The notes beneath the pieces are model-generated. The model was not told where the DNA came from. It saw only the letters and a list, made by a program, of their open reading frames with translations, and searched no databases. From Xanthobacteraceae bacterium (GTDB lineage Bacteria > Pseudomonadota > Alphaproteobacteria > Rhizobiales > Xanthobacteraceae), in NCBI GenBank assembly GCA_019635585.1, contig JAHBZE010000001.1, positions 1-64,000 on the forward strand: a stretch of 64,000 bases of DNA. Direction: 5' to 3'. The position numbers were made by a program, and so were the translations under genes. Positions 46,325 to 55,052 of this stretch are shown piece after piece (positions within the stretch are counted from its first letter, which is position 1; every line of letters begins with the position of its first letter).

Positions 46325-47074
46325 ATGCGAGACGCCGATTATATCCGCCGCCTGCGGAAGTCCTATCTCGATCTGATGCGCGAGAGCCTGATCGGCGCGC
46401 TGAACGAAGACCCGGCACTGCCCGCGTCGAAGGTCGAAGGCTACCGGCAGGAGTACCGCGAGCAAGGTTGGGATTGGCCGTCAAAGGCGCCCTCCATGAT
46501 CGGCCGGTTGCGGATGGAAAACGTGCGGGCCGAATGCGAGCGCGTGATCTCGGAAAACATCCCCGGCGATTTCATCGAGACCGGCGTATGGCGCGGGGGC
46601 GCCTGTATCATGATGCGCGCGGTGCTTGCCGCTTATGAATGCTCGGACCGCAAAGTTATCGCCGCCGATTCCTTTGAGGGATTTCCCGCGCAAAGTGCGG
46701 CAGACAACAATTTCACCGTCGGCGGCGTGAGCGACTTCGCGGTTTCGCTCGAGGATGTGAAAGCCAATTTCGCCCGTTACGGGCTCCTCGATGAGCAAGT
46801 CGTGTTCCTCAAGGGGTTCTTCAAGGACACGCTGCCGAAGGCGCCTGTTGAAACGATCGCGCTCCTGCGTCTCGATGGCGACCTTTACGAAAGTACGCGC
46901 GACGGCCTCATGCATCTTTACGGGAAACTTACGCGCGGCGGCACGCTGATCGCCGACGACTATTTCCTGTTCGAGGGCCAGCGGAAGGCCATCGACGAGT
47001 ATCGCGAGGCTCATGGCATCGCTGAGCCAATTATCCGGATCGATCATTTCGGCGGCTACTGGATCAAGCGCTAG
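46325..47074 (+). CDS. TylF/MycF-family sugar O-methyltransferase
   Basis: A 249-residue SAM-dependent methyltransferase related to macrocin O-methyltransferase TylF. The SAM region reads [16 protein letters not shown], the metal/SAM segment ADSFEGFP, and the later [16 protein letters not shown] and [11 protein letters not shown] complete the family pattern. In this setting it would methylate a hydroxyl of a sugar made by the neighbouring epimerases. An in-frame GTG at 46310 is an alternative start. Its 3' end overlaps that of the UDP-xylose synthase gene by 4 bases. Confidence 0.85.
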   Translation: MRDADYIRRLRKSYLDLMRESLIGALNEDPALPASKVEGYRQEYREQGWDWPSKAPSMIGRLRMENVRAECERVISENIPGDFIETGVWRGGACIMMRAVLAAYECSDRKVIAADSFEGFPAQSAADNNFTVGGVSDFAVSLEDVKANFARYGLLDEQVVFLKGFFKDTLPKAPVETIALLRLDGDLYESTRDGLMHLYGKLTRGGTLIADDYFLFEGQRKAIDEYREAHGIAEPIIRIDHFGGYWIKR

Positions 47075-48060
47075 ACCGGCGATACCGGCGCTTTGTTCGC
47101 AGAAAGCGCTCGCTCGAAATAGGAGATGGTACGCTGAAGACCTTCCTTCAGCGGCGTTAGCGGCTCCCAGTCGAGCAACTCGTTCGCGCGGCTGATGTCG
47201 GGCCGGCGCTGGCGCGGGTCGTCGACCGGCACCGGATGAAAGGCGAGCTTCGACGACGAGCCGGTCATGGCGATTACGATGTCGGCAAGCTCGCGCACGG
47301 TGATCTCGTGCGGATTGCCGAGGTTGAGCGGTCCGGTCACCTCATCGGGCGCGTCCATGAATTTCACGAGACCGCTCACCAGATCGTCAACGTAGCAGAA
47401 CGAGCGGGTGCGGCTGCCGTCGCCGTAAATCGTTATGTCGCGGTTTTGGAGCGCCTGTACGATGAAATTGGAAACGACCCGGCCGTCGTTGGGATGCATC
47501 CGGGGTCCATACGTATTGAAAATACGCACGACTTTCGTGCTCAGCTTGTGCTGGCGCCGGTAGTCGAAGAACAGCGTCTCGGCGACGCGCTTGCCTTCGT
47601 CGTAGCAGGCGCGCGGGCCAATCGGGTTCACATTGCCCCAATACTCCTCGACCTGCGGGTGCACTTCCGGATCGCCGTACACTTCGGAGGTCGAAGCCTG
47701 CAGGACCGGAACGCGCAGCCGCTTTGCGAGCCCGAGCACGTTGAACGCTCCGAGTACGCTGGTCTTGGTCGTCTGGATCGGATCGTGCTGGTAATGGATC
47801 GGGGACGCCGGACACGCGAGGTTGAAGATCTGATCGACTTCCACGAACAGGGGGTTGCAGATGTCGTGGCGTAATACCTCGAACTCCGCATAGTCCTGCA
47901 GATGCGCGATGTTCTGGCGGTCTCCGGTAAAAAAATTATCGACGCAAAGCACGCTGTCGCCGCGTTTCAGGAGGCGCTCGCACAGATGCGAGCCAATGAA
48001 GCCGGCGCCGCCGGTCACGAGCACGCGCCGCTTTTTCAGATGGGCCGCCGGTTCGCGCAT
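47071..48060 (-). CDS. UDP-glucuronate decarboxylase (UDP-xylose synthase)
   Basis: A 329-residue SDR converting UDP-glucuronate to UDP-xylose. The NAD motif GGAGFIGSH is near residue 17, and [30 protein letters not shown] and [11 protein letters not shown] are diagnostic of Uxs enzymes, as is [16 protein letters not shown]. It would feed xylose (or a derivative) into the adjacent glycan cluster. The protein opens with about ten extra residues before the Rossmann strand. It is separated from the integrative element by 360 bases. Confidence 0.92.
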   Translation of the reverse strand: MREPAAHLKKRRVLVTGGAGFIGSHLCERLLKRGDSVLCVDNFFTGDRQNIAHLQDYAEFEVLRHDICNPLFVEVDQIFNLACPASPIHYQHDPIQTTKTSVLGAFNVLGLAKRLRVPVLQASTSEVYGDPEVHPQVEEYWGNVNPIGPRACYDEGKRVAETLFFDYRRQHKLSTKVVRIFNTYGPRMHPNDGRVVSNFIVQALQNRDITIYGDGSRTRSFCYVDDLVSGLVKFMDAPDEVTGPLNLGNPHEITVRELADIVIAMTGSSSKLAFHPVPVDDPRQRRPDISRANELLDWEPLTPLKEGLQRTISYFERALSANKAPVSPV

Positions 48061-48420
48061 GAGATTATACCTTTATGAAATCCGTGAGCGGCACGCCTAA
48101 TCCGCATCACGCGGGTCACCCTGCCGTGATGCGTCAATCGAACTGAATGCTGTGTGAATTCCGGCTGTGTTGCGACGATCCTTGACCGTGTTCGCTACAC
48201 GTTTCAGTGATCGTCTGGCTGCCGCTTTGGCGTTCAATGGATGCCCGTAAGCCGGTTGCTGGATAGATTATGAGGCAATCTAGGAAATTAGATAGTGCAG
48301 CCGGAAACGCTGATCGCCCGGCACCGGTTCCCGCCGCGGCGCGATATCTGTGCAGCAAAATATGAGAAGCCGGAAAAAACGGCCCGTGTCAGGCGGGCGG
48401 TAAAGTCGGCTGGAGGACTT
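48061..48420. other. Gene-poor stretch between uxs and the element edge
   Basis: 360 bases with no convincing coding frame; the one short minus-strand frame (48134-48358) has no start signal or recognisable composition. It holds a perfect TATAAT three bases before the uxs ATG and one long inverted repeat (48103-48133). It is probably the uxs promoter region plus host sequence up to the tRNA-derived attachment site. Confidence 0.6.
48103..48133. repeat. 9-bp inverted repeat upstream of uxs
   Basis: CGCATCACG (48103-48111) and CGTGATGCG (48125-48133) are perfect complements around a 13-base spacer. It lies 43-73 bases upstream of the uxs ATG, a position suited to an operator or a leader hairpin. 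No T-tract follows on either strand. Confidence 0.55.
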
Positions 48421-48491
48421 TGGTGAGCCCGGATGGGATCGAACCATCGACACCCTGATTAAAAGTCAGGTAATCCCGTAGGCCCGCGCTC
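48421..48491 (-). other. tRNA-Lys(UUU)-like 3' half: probable attachment site of the element
   Basis: On the minus strand the sequence reads as a tRNA from the anticodon stem to CCA: CCTGA-CTTTTAA-TCAGG (anticodon TTT), variable GTGTC, T-arm GATGG-TTCGATC-CCATC, then CGGGCTC-ACCA. The 5' part lacks a normal D-arm (14 bases between a GAGCGCG and the anticodon stem, instead of about 19), and GAGCGCG pairs with CGGGCTC with one mismatch. It is therefore a remnant, not a normal tRNA. With an integrase starting 168 bases away, it is best read as the att site, with the intact gene expected at the far end of the element, outside the window. Confidence 0.65.
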
Positions 48492-48659
48492 GTGGACGAT
48501 TACTAGCGCAGTCCTTTTCCGCTGCAAAGCCTGATGTTATTGTGCCTGTGCCATCGCGGTTATGCGCCGGTCGTCGGCTGCAGAAAGAACCACCGGCGCC
48601 CCCGGTGTGCCCCTCGATAGGTCGGCGCCCCCACCGCCTCTGGGGGCAACAGGACCTCA

Positions 48660-49949
48660 ATGGCGCCACGGGCTCTTACCGACGTTTTACTGAAGTCTCT
48701 GAAGGCTCCAGCCACCGGACGCCTAGAAGTCGCTGACGCGCGTTGTGCTGGCTTGGTCCTTCGTATGACGCCGGCAGGGATCCGTTCTTTCAGTTTTCGC
48801 TTTCGCGATCCGAAGAGCGGAAAGGTCTCAAGAGCAACGCTCGGCACCTACCCTGATCTTTCTTTGGCGGACGCCCGAGACAAGGCCAACGAGTACCGCA
48901 GTACGGTCGCTCGCGGCACGAATCCTGTGGAAGCCAAGCGCAGGGCGAAGAACGAGGCCGGCACCAAGACCTTCAAGGCGCTGGCTGACCGCTACATGGA
49001 AGAGCACGCCCGTAGGTTTAAGCGGTCCGCAGACGAGGACGAGCGCAATCTGAAGCTCCACGTGAACCCGCGATGGGGCAAGCGCCGTTTTGACGAGATC
49101 CGGAAGGCTGACGTTATCGAACTGGCGGAAGGACTCGTGAAGGCCGGAAAGCCGGTGTTGGCGAACCGAGTGCAGTCGCTCGTGTCGAAGATTTTCAGCT
49201 TTGCCGAGGACGCGGGCCTGGTCGAGGTGAAGCCCTTTGCTCGCTTAAAGCGCAGGGGCACCGAGAGCGTGGGTACGCGTGTACTCGATAATGACGAGCT
49301 GCGACTGTTCTGGGAGCGTATCGTTCAAAAGCCGGTGACGCGTCGCGTAGGTCTCGCTCTTCGACTCGAATTGCTGACGGCGACCCGGCCCGGTGAAGTT
49401 GCCGGGCTAAGCTTGAGCGAATTGCAGAACCTCGAAGACCCATCGAAGGCTATGTGGGTCCTGCCGAAGGAGCGGTCAAAGAACGGGCGAGCGCATCTCG
49501 TACCGTTGTCGCCGTTGGCAGTGGATACGATCAAGGAAGCTTTGAAGCTGGTTGAAAAAGGCGATCAGTTCCTTTTCCCCTCGCCGTCCAAAGAACGAGA
49601 CGCGATTACGTCGCACGCTCTCTCAGTGGCAATGGCCCGCTTCGCGAAGGAATTGGACAAGGCTCTGCCCGGTGCAAAGACCTGGAAGGCTGAGGCGCCA
49701 ACGCCGCATGACCTTCGGCGAACGGCAGCCACGCGTCTATCGGAGCTTGGCATCTCGAAAGAGGACCGCGATGCGGTGATGAACCATACCCGCAGCGACG
49801 TAGGGTCGAAACACTATGACCTTTACGACCGCGCGAAAGAGAAGCGGATCGCCCTAAATGCGCTTGCTGCTCACCTGATCACCGTGATCGAGAACAAAGG
49901 CGGTGGCGAGGTTGTCCCGCTGGTGAGACCTGCACGAAAGAAGAAATAG
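48660..49949 (+). CDS. int: P4-type tyrosine site-specific integrase
   Basis: A 429-residue tyrosine recombinase. The N-terminal arm-binding domain (DUF4102 type, residues 1-90) reads LTDVLLKSLKAP, then RATLGTYPDLSLADAR. A core-binding helical domain and a catalytic domain follow, with Arg243 (TATRPGE), His350 and Arg353 (HDLRRTAATRL), His376 (MNHTRSD) and a tyrosine nucleophile at 386 or 389 (HYDLYD). It is transcribed away from the tRNA-derived att site, which it should use for integration. AGGA precedes the ATG at 48660. Confidence 0.95.
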   Translation: MAPRALTDVLLKSLKAPATGRLEVADARCAGLVLRMTPAGIRSFSFRFRDPKSGKVSRATLGTYPDLSLADARDKANEYRSTVARGTNPVEAKRRAKNEAGTKTFKALADRYMEEHARRFKRSADEDERNLKLHVNPRWGKRRFDEIRKADVIELAEGLVKAGKPVLANRVQSLVSKIFSFAEDAGLVEVKPFARLKRRGTESVGTRVLDNDELRLFWERIVQKPVTRRVGLALRLELLTATRPGEVAGLSLSELQNLEDPSKAMWVLPKERSKNGRAHLVPLSPLAVDTIKEALKLVEKGDQFLFPSPSKERDAITSHALSVAMARFAKELDKALPGAKTWKAEAPTPHDLRRTAATRLSELGISKEDRDAVMNHTRSDVGSKHYDLYDRAKEKRIALNALAAHLITVIENKGGGEVVPLVRPARKKK

Positions 49950-50048
49950 CGAGCTGGGCGTGGATAGGCTTAGCGGCCGACAAGGCGGGATCGCACTACC
50001 CGGCTTCCACGTCCTCCAGATAGTGCATAAACGCGCGGAGTGCAGCGC

Positions 50049-51173
50049 ATGGACAAACACTTCCCTACTGTTGGCGACCCAAGATGGCCTCTTCATTTTG
50101 CGTTGGCATGGATACTGACCAGAGACCGGACGATTACTCACCGTGCGAAGGAAACTGATTTCCACCCCAACCATCCACGTGAAGGCGAGATTAGCTATGA
50201 CCGGCCCACGGAAGCATGGCGTCTTTTGTACGCAAAGCTTTGTTCGGGCGAGGTCCCAGCTTGGACACATCCCTACAAGAGCCTCGCAGACCTGAAGGTA
50301 AATCGGATCGAGCCAGCCGACATCGTTGGCAAGCACTGGATCAATGCCAAAGAAGGCCCTCCATTTCTGCGTGCTCAAAAGATGGAGGGTGGCACCAAGG
50401 TTATTGGGAAGAAAATCGAGTCCGTCTACGTCTCATCCGCGGCGGTGCTCCACTTCTTCGCTCCCGGCGACCCATCGGTCGAGATTTCCAGCGATCAGCT
50501 AGGAGAGCCGTATTCAATGGAAGGCCCGGGATATATCGGCCTTACCGAGGCGGCTTATTGGATTGCGAGTGAGCAAGGATCGAAGCGGATTATTTTATCG
50601 ATGCCTGACTCTTGGAAGAATACGTTTGAAAACCTACTGGCGCACATCGCCTCTGGCGACATCAAAGTAATTGGACGCGAGAATGGTCGCGGTAGCCCTG
50701 TGGAAATTCCTGGAATCTCGTTTTCCGGAATTGCCATTGATTATCCTTACGCTGACCCCAGCATTGAATTAATGCTGGGTCGCCTGCCGCACCTGAGCTG
50801 CACAGTGGCGCTCCAAGACAATGAGGATTGGGTGGGAGGGTACAACGATAAGCTATTCGCTACTGGTCGCAACGCGAACCATACGCCGACGTACTCTCAT
50901 ATCCAGGTGCTAAAAGCCGACATCTTGAAAGCCTTTAAGACTGCGGACGCTGATACAGCCCCCGCGGGCGAAAGGAAGAAAGGCGGAGGCAAGGAAGCCC
51001 GTATTGTGGCCGTCCTTGAGAGCAAGTTTGGCGGGAAAAAAGTACCTGAGCCAGCATTGGCGCCACGCAACATTCTCAAAAGCGAAATTGAGACTGCCGA
51101 CAAGACGCTCGGCACGATATCGCCGCTGACAATGCGAAACGCTATCGACAAATACAATTCGAAGGCGAAATAG
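50049..51173 (+). CDS. Hypothetical element protein, 374 aa
   Basis: Not recognised. A 374-residue, predominantly soluble protein. The N-terminal part (RWPLHFALAWILTRD, then EAWRLLYAKLCSGEVPAW) resembles a pattern seen in uncharacterised Rhizobiales element proteins, with repeated versions of the same kind of helix later (YIGLTEAAYWIASEQ). The C-terminal ~80 residues are charged, with KKGGGKEARIVAVLES, and could bind DNA. Start chosen at ATG 50049; a GTG three codons earlier is possible. Position right after the integrase is typical of cargo or regulatory genes in such elements. Confidence 0.7.
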   Translation: MDKHFPTVGDPRWPLHFALAWILTRDRTITHRAKETDFHPNHPREGEISYDRPTEAWRLLYAKLCSGEVPAWTHPYKSLADLKVNRIEPADIVGKHWINAKEGPPFLRAQKMEGGTKVIGKKIESVYVSSAAVLHFFAPGDPSVEISSDQLGEPYSMEGPGYIGLTEAAYWIASEQGSKRIILSMPDSWKNTFENLLAHIASGDIKVIGRENGRGSPVEIPGISFSGIAIDYPYADPSIELMLGRLPHLSCTVALQDNEDWVGGYNDKLFATGRNANHTPTYSHIQVLKADILKAFKTADADTAPAGERKKGGGKEARIVAVLESKFGGKKVPEPALAPRNILKSEIETADKTLGTISPLTMRNAIDKYNSKAK

Positions 51174-51285
51174 CTCGCTTGATGTAAATGTTAGTAAGAG
51201 TAAGCGACTGACATTCTCTAACGTAGTGCAGATGTAAGACGCCGATTATTTCTGTTCGCGAGCATTTCGCTCAACGGCAGAGAAC

Positions 51286-51465
51286 ATGATCGAGCGCGTA
51301 AGTTTTGGAATTGATGAAGTCGCCGCGAAAGTCGGCTGCTCCATAACCACCGTCTTCAAACTCATTCGCGAGAAGAAGCTTCCGGCCAAGAAACTTGGCG
51401 GAAGAACAATCGTGCTCGCCAACGACCTTCAGACCTTCTTGGAAGGGCTGGAATCTGCCGCGTGA
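51286..51465 (+). CDS. Small excisionase-like helix-turn-helix protein
   Basis: A 59-residue protein: begins MIERVSFGIDEVAAKVG and continues CSITTVFKLIREKKLPAKK, LGGRTIVLANDLQTFLEGL. This is the MerR-like/HTH_17 winged-helix fold of phage and transposon excisionases, where a single helix-turn-helix is followed by a wing (LPAKKLGGRTI). It lies 112 bases after the previous gene and opens the rightward early operon. It probably directs excision or regulates the integrase. Confidence 0.75.
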   Translation: MIERVSFGIDEVAAKVGCSITTVFKLIREKKLPAKKLGGRTIVLANDLQTFLEGLESAA

Positions 51466-51525
51466 TCACAACGAAAAGCCCGGCCACCGCGCCAACGGTA
51501 CCGGGCCAGAAAGGCACTTGAACAA

Positions 51526-51687
51526 ATGCAACCTAAGAAATTCTTCCGGCGTAAGCAATCAAAAAAGCTTCGCCTTTCTCTCTATTCGTGGATTCCCGAC
51601 CGCAAGGCGCAGAAGCTTATCACGTCCGCGCTCATGTCGGTCCGCGTCGCCGCTCACCGCCCTGCCAAGCTGGCGGAGGTGCGCTAA
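51526..51687 (+). CDS. Small basic hypothetical protein, 53 aa
   Basis: A 53-residue, strongly basic peptide (many Lys/Arg; FFRRKQSKKLRLSLYSWIPDR) of unknown function. Its TAA overlaps the ATG of the next gene (TAATG), which supports a translated reading frame coupled to the winged-helix gene. No Shine-Dalgarno is obvious (GGCACTTGAACAA before the ATG). Confidence 0.5.
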   Translation: MQPKKFFRRKQSKKLRLSLYSWIPDRKAQKLITSALMSVRVAAHRPAKLAEVR

Positions 51688-51971
51688 TGGCTGAAGTTGT
51701 ACGCATCGTCGTCAGCGTTGACGGCAGCAAGCCGAAGACCTTTCGCGGTCGCCAAGCATGGACACTCAATGAGTTGATCCGCGCCGGCCAGAAAGGCGTC
51801 GCCACCGTCGAACGTCCGGCTCCTCGCTGGTCGGACTACGTGATGCACCTGCGCCGCTCGGCCGTCGGTATCTCGACCGATCACGAGAAGCACGGCGGGG
51901 CTTATCGCGGTCACCACGGTCGCTACCGACTCACCTCCAAGGTCCGTGTGATCGAGAAGGAGGTGGCGTAA
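51687..51971 (+). CDS. Winged-helix-like element protein, 94 aa
   Basis: A 94-residue protein with a winged-helix pattern: TWTLNELIRAGQKGVATVE-type helix pair (residues about 25-45), PAPRWSDYVMHLRRSAV as candidate recognition helix, and a wing ending HHGRYRLTSKVRVI. Similar small proteins are common in Rhizobiales prophages. It is probably a DNA-binding accessory of the early region. It overlaps both neighbours by one base (TAATG), so the small genes are translated in series. Confidence 0.68.
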   Translation: MAEVVRIVVSVDGSKPKTFRGRQAWTLNELIRAGQKGVATVERPAPRWSDYVMHLRRSAVGISTDHEKHGGAYRGHHGRYRLTSKVRVIEKEVA

Positions 51972-52234
51972 TGACCCACTTCCCCATTCAGCTGATCGAG
52001 TTCGACAAGAACGGCGGCGAAGTCGTGCGCGTTGAAATCCAGGAGTACCGCGGCAAGCATAAGGTTGCGATCCGCGCTTGGTATCGTGACGCTCAAGGCG
52101 AACTGAAACCCGGACGTGCCGGTATCACTCTCGACATCAAGCACGTTCGTGACTTGGCTCGTGGCGCAAGTCGCGCCAAGAAGAGGGCCATCGAACTTCA
52201 TCTCATCGAAGACCCGAAAGCCGATGCGGAGTAA
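51971..52234 (+). CDS. PC4/p15-like ssDNA-binding protein
   Basis: An 87-residue protein. VRVEIQEYRGKHKVAIRAWY, then GELKPGRAGITLDIKHVRDL matches the PC4 (transcriptional coactivator p15) beta-sheet-plus-helix domain, found in bacteria and phages as a single-stranded-DNA-binding dimer. In this operon, upstream of the primase and helicase genes, a replication or recombination role is likely. It overlaps the next gene by 11 bases. Confidence 0.72.
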   Translation: MTHFPIQLIEFDKNGGEVVRVEIQEYRGKHKVAIRAWYRDAQGELKPGRAGITLDIKHVRDLARGASRAKKRAIELHLIEDPKADAE

Positions 52235-52547
52235 GAGCATCGACTTCACCGGCATCAACAGCGCAGCGGTGGCGGCCTTGCCCGCCATCCTGCGTCGCTG
52301 GCTTCCTGACGGACGGATCGAGGGCGGCGAATACGTCGCTCTCAATCCAACTCGCCCCGACAAGAAGCGCGGCTCATTCAAAATATCAGTGCGCGGCGGT
52401 CGTGCCGGACGCTGGTCAGATTTCGCCACCGGCGACAGCGGCGGAGATGTGATCTCCCTCGCCGCCTACCTTTTCAACCTGTCTCAAGGCCAAGCCGCTC
52501 GCCGTATCGCGGGCATGCTCGGCGTGCGCGAGGAGCGCAACCAATGA
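52224..52547 (+). CDS. Primase N-terminal-domain-like small protein
   Basis: A 107-residue protein. LPAILRRWLPDGRIEGGEYVALNPTRPDKKRGS, in short pieces, and RAGRWSDFATGDSGGDVISLAAYL resemble the zinc-ribbon domain that precedes TOPRIM in phage primases (the FaTGd.GGdvisL part is the helix following it). No cysteine/histidine zinc ligands are present, so it is a zinc-less version or only a relative. Its stop overlaps the start of the TOPRIM-DUF927 gene (ATGA), suggesting a primase split over two proteins. Confidence 0.65.
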   Translation: MRSKSIDFTGINSAAVAALPAILRRWLPDGRIEGGEYVALNPTRPDKKRGSFKISVRGGRAGRWSDFATGDSGGDVISLAAYLFNLSQGQAARRIAGMLGVREERNQ

Positions 52548-55045
52548 ACAAGCCTTTTGAAAAACTCACACAAGAAGAATTAGCTTCTTCAGTCTGCGTG
52601 CGGTCGCCTGAATTGGCGTCTCGTACCGTGCTTGAAGTCGTCCAGCCGGTGCCGCCGACTGCCACGAACATCATGCGGTGGCTCGAGGAAACCAAGGGCC
52701 GTCGGCCGGAAAAGCTGTACGGCTATACCGATGCCACCGGCAATTCGGTTTCATACACCGCGCGCTGGAACAATCCCGAGGGCAAGGATATTCGCCCCGT
52801 AGTCTGGACCCGGAAGGCGGACGGGACCGAGGGCTGGGCCTTGAATCAGCTTCCCGATCCTCGCCCGCTCTACAATCTTCATATACTGGCGAAGAAACCG
52901 AAATCGCCGGTCATCGTCGTTGAAGGTGAAGGTAATTGCGAAGACGCCGCCAAAGTCTTCCCGGAGTGCGTGGCCACCACCTCAAGCGGTGGAGCGCAGG
53001 CCGCAGAGAAGTCCGACTGGTCGCCGCTGGCTGGTCGCTCGGTCTTTATCTGGGGTGATGCGAACGACACCCCGCTTGCGAATGGTACCCGGCCTGGTGA
53101 GGCCTACGTCGAGGCGGTGACACGCTTGGCTATGGCCGCCGGCGCCCGCGATGTGAAGATCATCGACGGTGCCGCGCTCTCAAGCACGACCGCGAACGGT
53201 CTCCCGCAACCTCCAAAGGCTGGCTGGGACATATCCGACGCTATCGCAGAAGGATGGGCACCTTCTGCACTCCGCGATGCCGCGATGGCCACCGCGAAGG
53301 TCGCCGTACCCCCTCCCGCATATCTCTCGTTTGGAAACTTCACGATGACCGACGACGGGCTTTACGCGCGCATCACGAGGGGTGATGACTACGAGGAAGT
53401 GTGGATTAGCGATCCCTTCGAAATCATCGGTCGCGCCCGCGATCCGCACGGCCACGGCTGGTCACGCATGATGCGCTGGAAGGATGCCGACAGGCGTATT
53501 CACCACCGCGCCATTCGTGACGAGGATCTCCACGTTGAGGTCTCTACACTCGCTTCGTCGCTCGCCCGTCAAGGGCTTCGGATCACCACGGGCTCCAATC
53601 GTCGCTTGCTCGCGGACTATTTGAACCAGAGCGAGGTCACCAATCGAGTAACGGTGGTCAGCCGCACCGGCTATCAGGACGTGAACGGCAAGCGCGTGTT
53701 CGTCATGCCGGACGAAACGTTCGGCGAAGTCCCGGATGAGACCGTGATCCTTAACGCAGTCGCGACTTCGCCTTACGAAAAGCGCGGCGGGCTTGAGGAT
53801 TGGAAGAACGGTGTTGGCGCTCTTATTGCCGGGCATTCGCGCCCGGTGCTGGCAGTCTCGGTAGCGTTGAGCGGCCCGCTTCTCGCTTTGATCGAACAGG
53901 AAGGCGGTGGTCTCAATCTGTTTGGCGAATCCTCGCGCGGCAAGAGCACCTGCGCGCAGGCAGCCGCTAGCGTGTGGGGCAAAGGCGCTTCGAACCCCGG
54001 CTACATGCGGGGCTGGCGTGCCACCGGCAACTCGCTGGAAGCCGTTGCGGAGATTTCCACCGACACGTGTCTCGTTCTGGACGAGCTCGGCGTCGTGGAC
54101 GCTAAGGAGGCCGGCAGCATCGTTTACCAGCTTGCTAACGGCGTCGGTAAATCCCGCGCTCGCCGTGACGGTGGATTGCGTGAAGCGAAGACCTGGCGCG
54201 TGCCGCTTCTTTCCACCGGCGAGATGCCGATGGAAGCGAAGATCAAGGAATCCGGCCGCAAGTCTCGCGCTGGCCAGAGCGTTCGCGTTCTGGATATTCC
54301 GGCAGACGGTGGCGCGGGCTTCGGCTGCTTCGACCATGCCGGACCCGATGGTGACCCCGGCAAACTCGCGGACGCCATCAAGCACGAAGCGCAGACGAAC
54401 TACGGGACTGCCGGACCGGAATTCATTCGGCGTCTTCTGATGCTCTCCGAAAAGGATGCACGAGCCAAAATTCTCGACATCTTGCAGCGGTTCAACTCGC
54501 AGTTCGTGCCTGATGCCGCCGATGGTCAGGTTAAGCGTGCCGCCCAGCGTCTGGGGCTGGCGGCTGTCGCGGGAGAACTCGCCACCGCTTGGGGCATCAC
54601 GCCTTGGACTACCGACGAAGCCTTCAAGGCCGCCGGAAAGGCGTTTGAAGCGTGGATGACCGGCCGGGGCGGGTTAAGTTCTGCCGAGACTACGGACGCC
54701 ATCACCACCGTCCGGCACTTCATCGAGATGCACGGCGACTCCCGCTTCATGTCGGTAAATGCCTCTCCGGAGGATCGCGTGGTCCACAATCTCGCGGGCT
54801 ATCGCAAGGGCACAGGCGCATCACGGCTTTGGCTCATCCAGGGCGAAGTCTGGAAGTGGGAGGTTTGCGAGGGCCGCGATCCCAATGCGGTCGCACGCAC
54901 TCTTGCCGAACACGGGATGCTTGAGCGCGGGACCAACGGCGAGCCGACCAAGGTCCACCGGATCGAGGGGCAGCCGCGCCGCTTCTACACAGTCACGGCG
55001 AAGATCATCGGCAGCGATGACGACGCCTCCACCGACCAAGACTAA
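52544..55045 (+). CDS. TOPRIM-DUF927 primase-helicase
   Basis: An 833-residue replication protein. Residues about 120-200 form a TOPRIM-like region: VIVVEGEGNCEDA (Glu127) and VFIWGDAND (Asp172, Asp175). Residues about 270-620 form a DUF927 AAA+-type ATPase, with Walker A GESSRGKST (461-469) and Walker B CLVLDELG (511-516). The C-terminal ~150 residues (from SVNASPEDRVVHNLAGYRKG) look like a winged-helix DNA-binding end. It would prime and unwind element DNA. It is coupled to the small primase-like gene upstream, and its stop is followed at once by the GTAAC array. Confidence 0.82.
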   Translation: MNKPFEKLTQEELASSVCVRSPELASRTVLEVVQPVPPTATNIMRWLEETKGRRPEKLYGYTDATGNSVSYTARWNNPEGKDIRPVVWTRKADGTEGWALNQLPDPRPLYNLHILAKKPKSPVIVVEGEGNCEDAAKVFPECVATTSSGGAQAAEKSDWSPLAGRSVFIWGDANDTPLANGTRPGEAYVEAVTRLAMAAGARDVKIIDGAALSSTTANGLPQPPKAGWDISDAIAEGWAPSALRDAAMATAKVAVPPPAYLSFGNFTMTDDGLYARITRGDDYEEVWISDPFEIIGRARDPHGHGWSRMMRWKDADRRIHHRAIRDEDLHVEVSTLASSLARQGLRITTGSNRRLLADYLNQSEVTNRVTVVSRTGYQDVNGKRVFVMPDETFGEVPDETVILNAVATSPYEKRGGLEDWKNGVGALIAGHSRPVLAVSVALSGPLLALIEQEGGGLNLFGESSRGKSTCAQAAASVWGKGASNPGYMRGWRATGNSLEAVAEISTDTCLVLDELGVVDAKEAGSIVYQLANGVGKSRARRDGGLREAKTWRVPLLSTGEMPMEAKIKESGRKSRAGQSVRVLDIPADGGAGFGCFDHAGPDGDPGKLADAIKHEAQTNYGTAGPEFIRRLLMLSEKDARAKILDILQRFNSQFVPDAADGQVKRAAQRLGLAAVAGELATAWGITPWTTDEAFKAAGKAFEAWMTGRGGLSSAETTDAITTVRHFIEMHGDSRFMSVNASPEDRVVHNLAGYRKGTGASRLWLIQGEVWKWEVCEGRDPNAVARTLAEHGMLERGTNGEPTKVHRIEGQPRRFYTVTAKIIGSDDDASTDQD

Positions 55046-55052
55046 AAACAGT

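Noticed and set aside
48061..48069. Perfect TATAAT three bases before the uxs ATG as a promoter
   Set aside because: The start of transcription would fall inside the coding region and no -35 hexamer lies at the right distance; probably chance.
48421..48491. A working tRNA-Lys gene
   Set aside because: Only 14 bases separate the acceptor-like end from the anticodon stem, so no proper D-arm can form, and the acceptor stem has a G-G mismatch.
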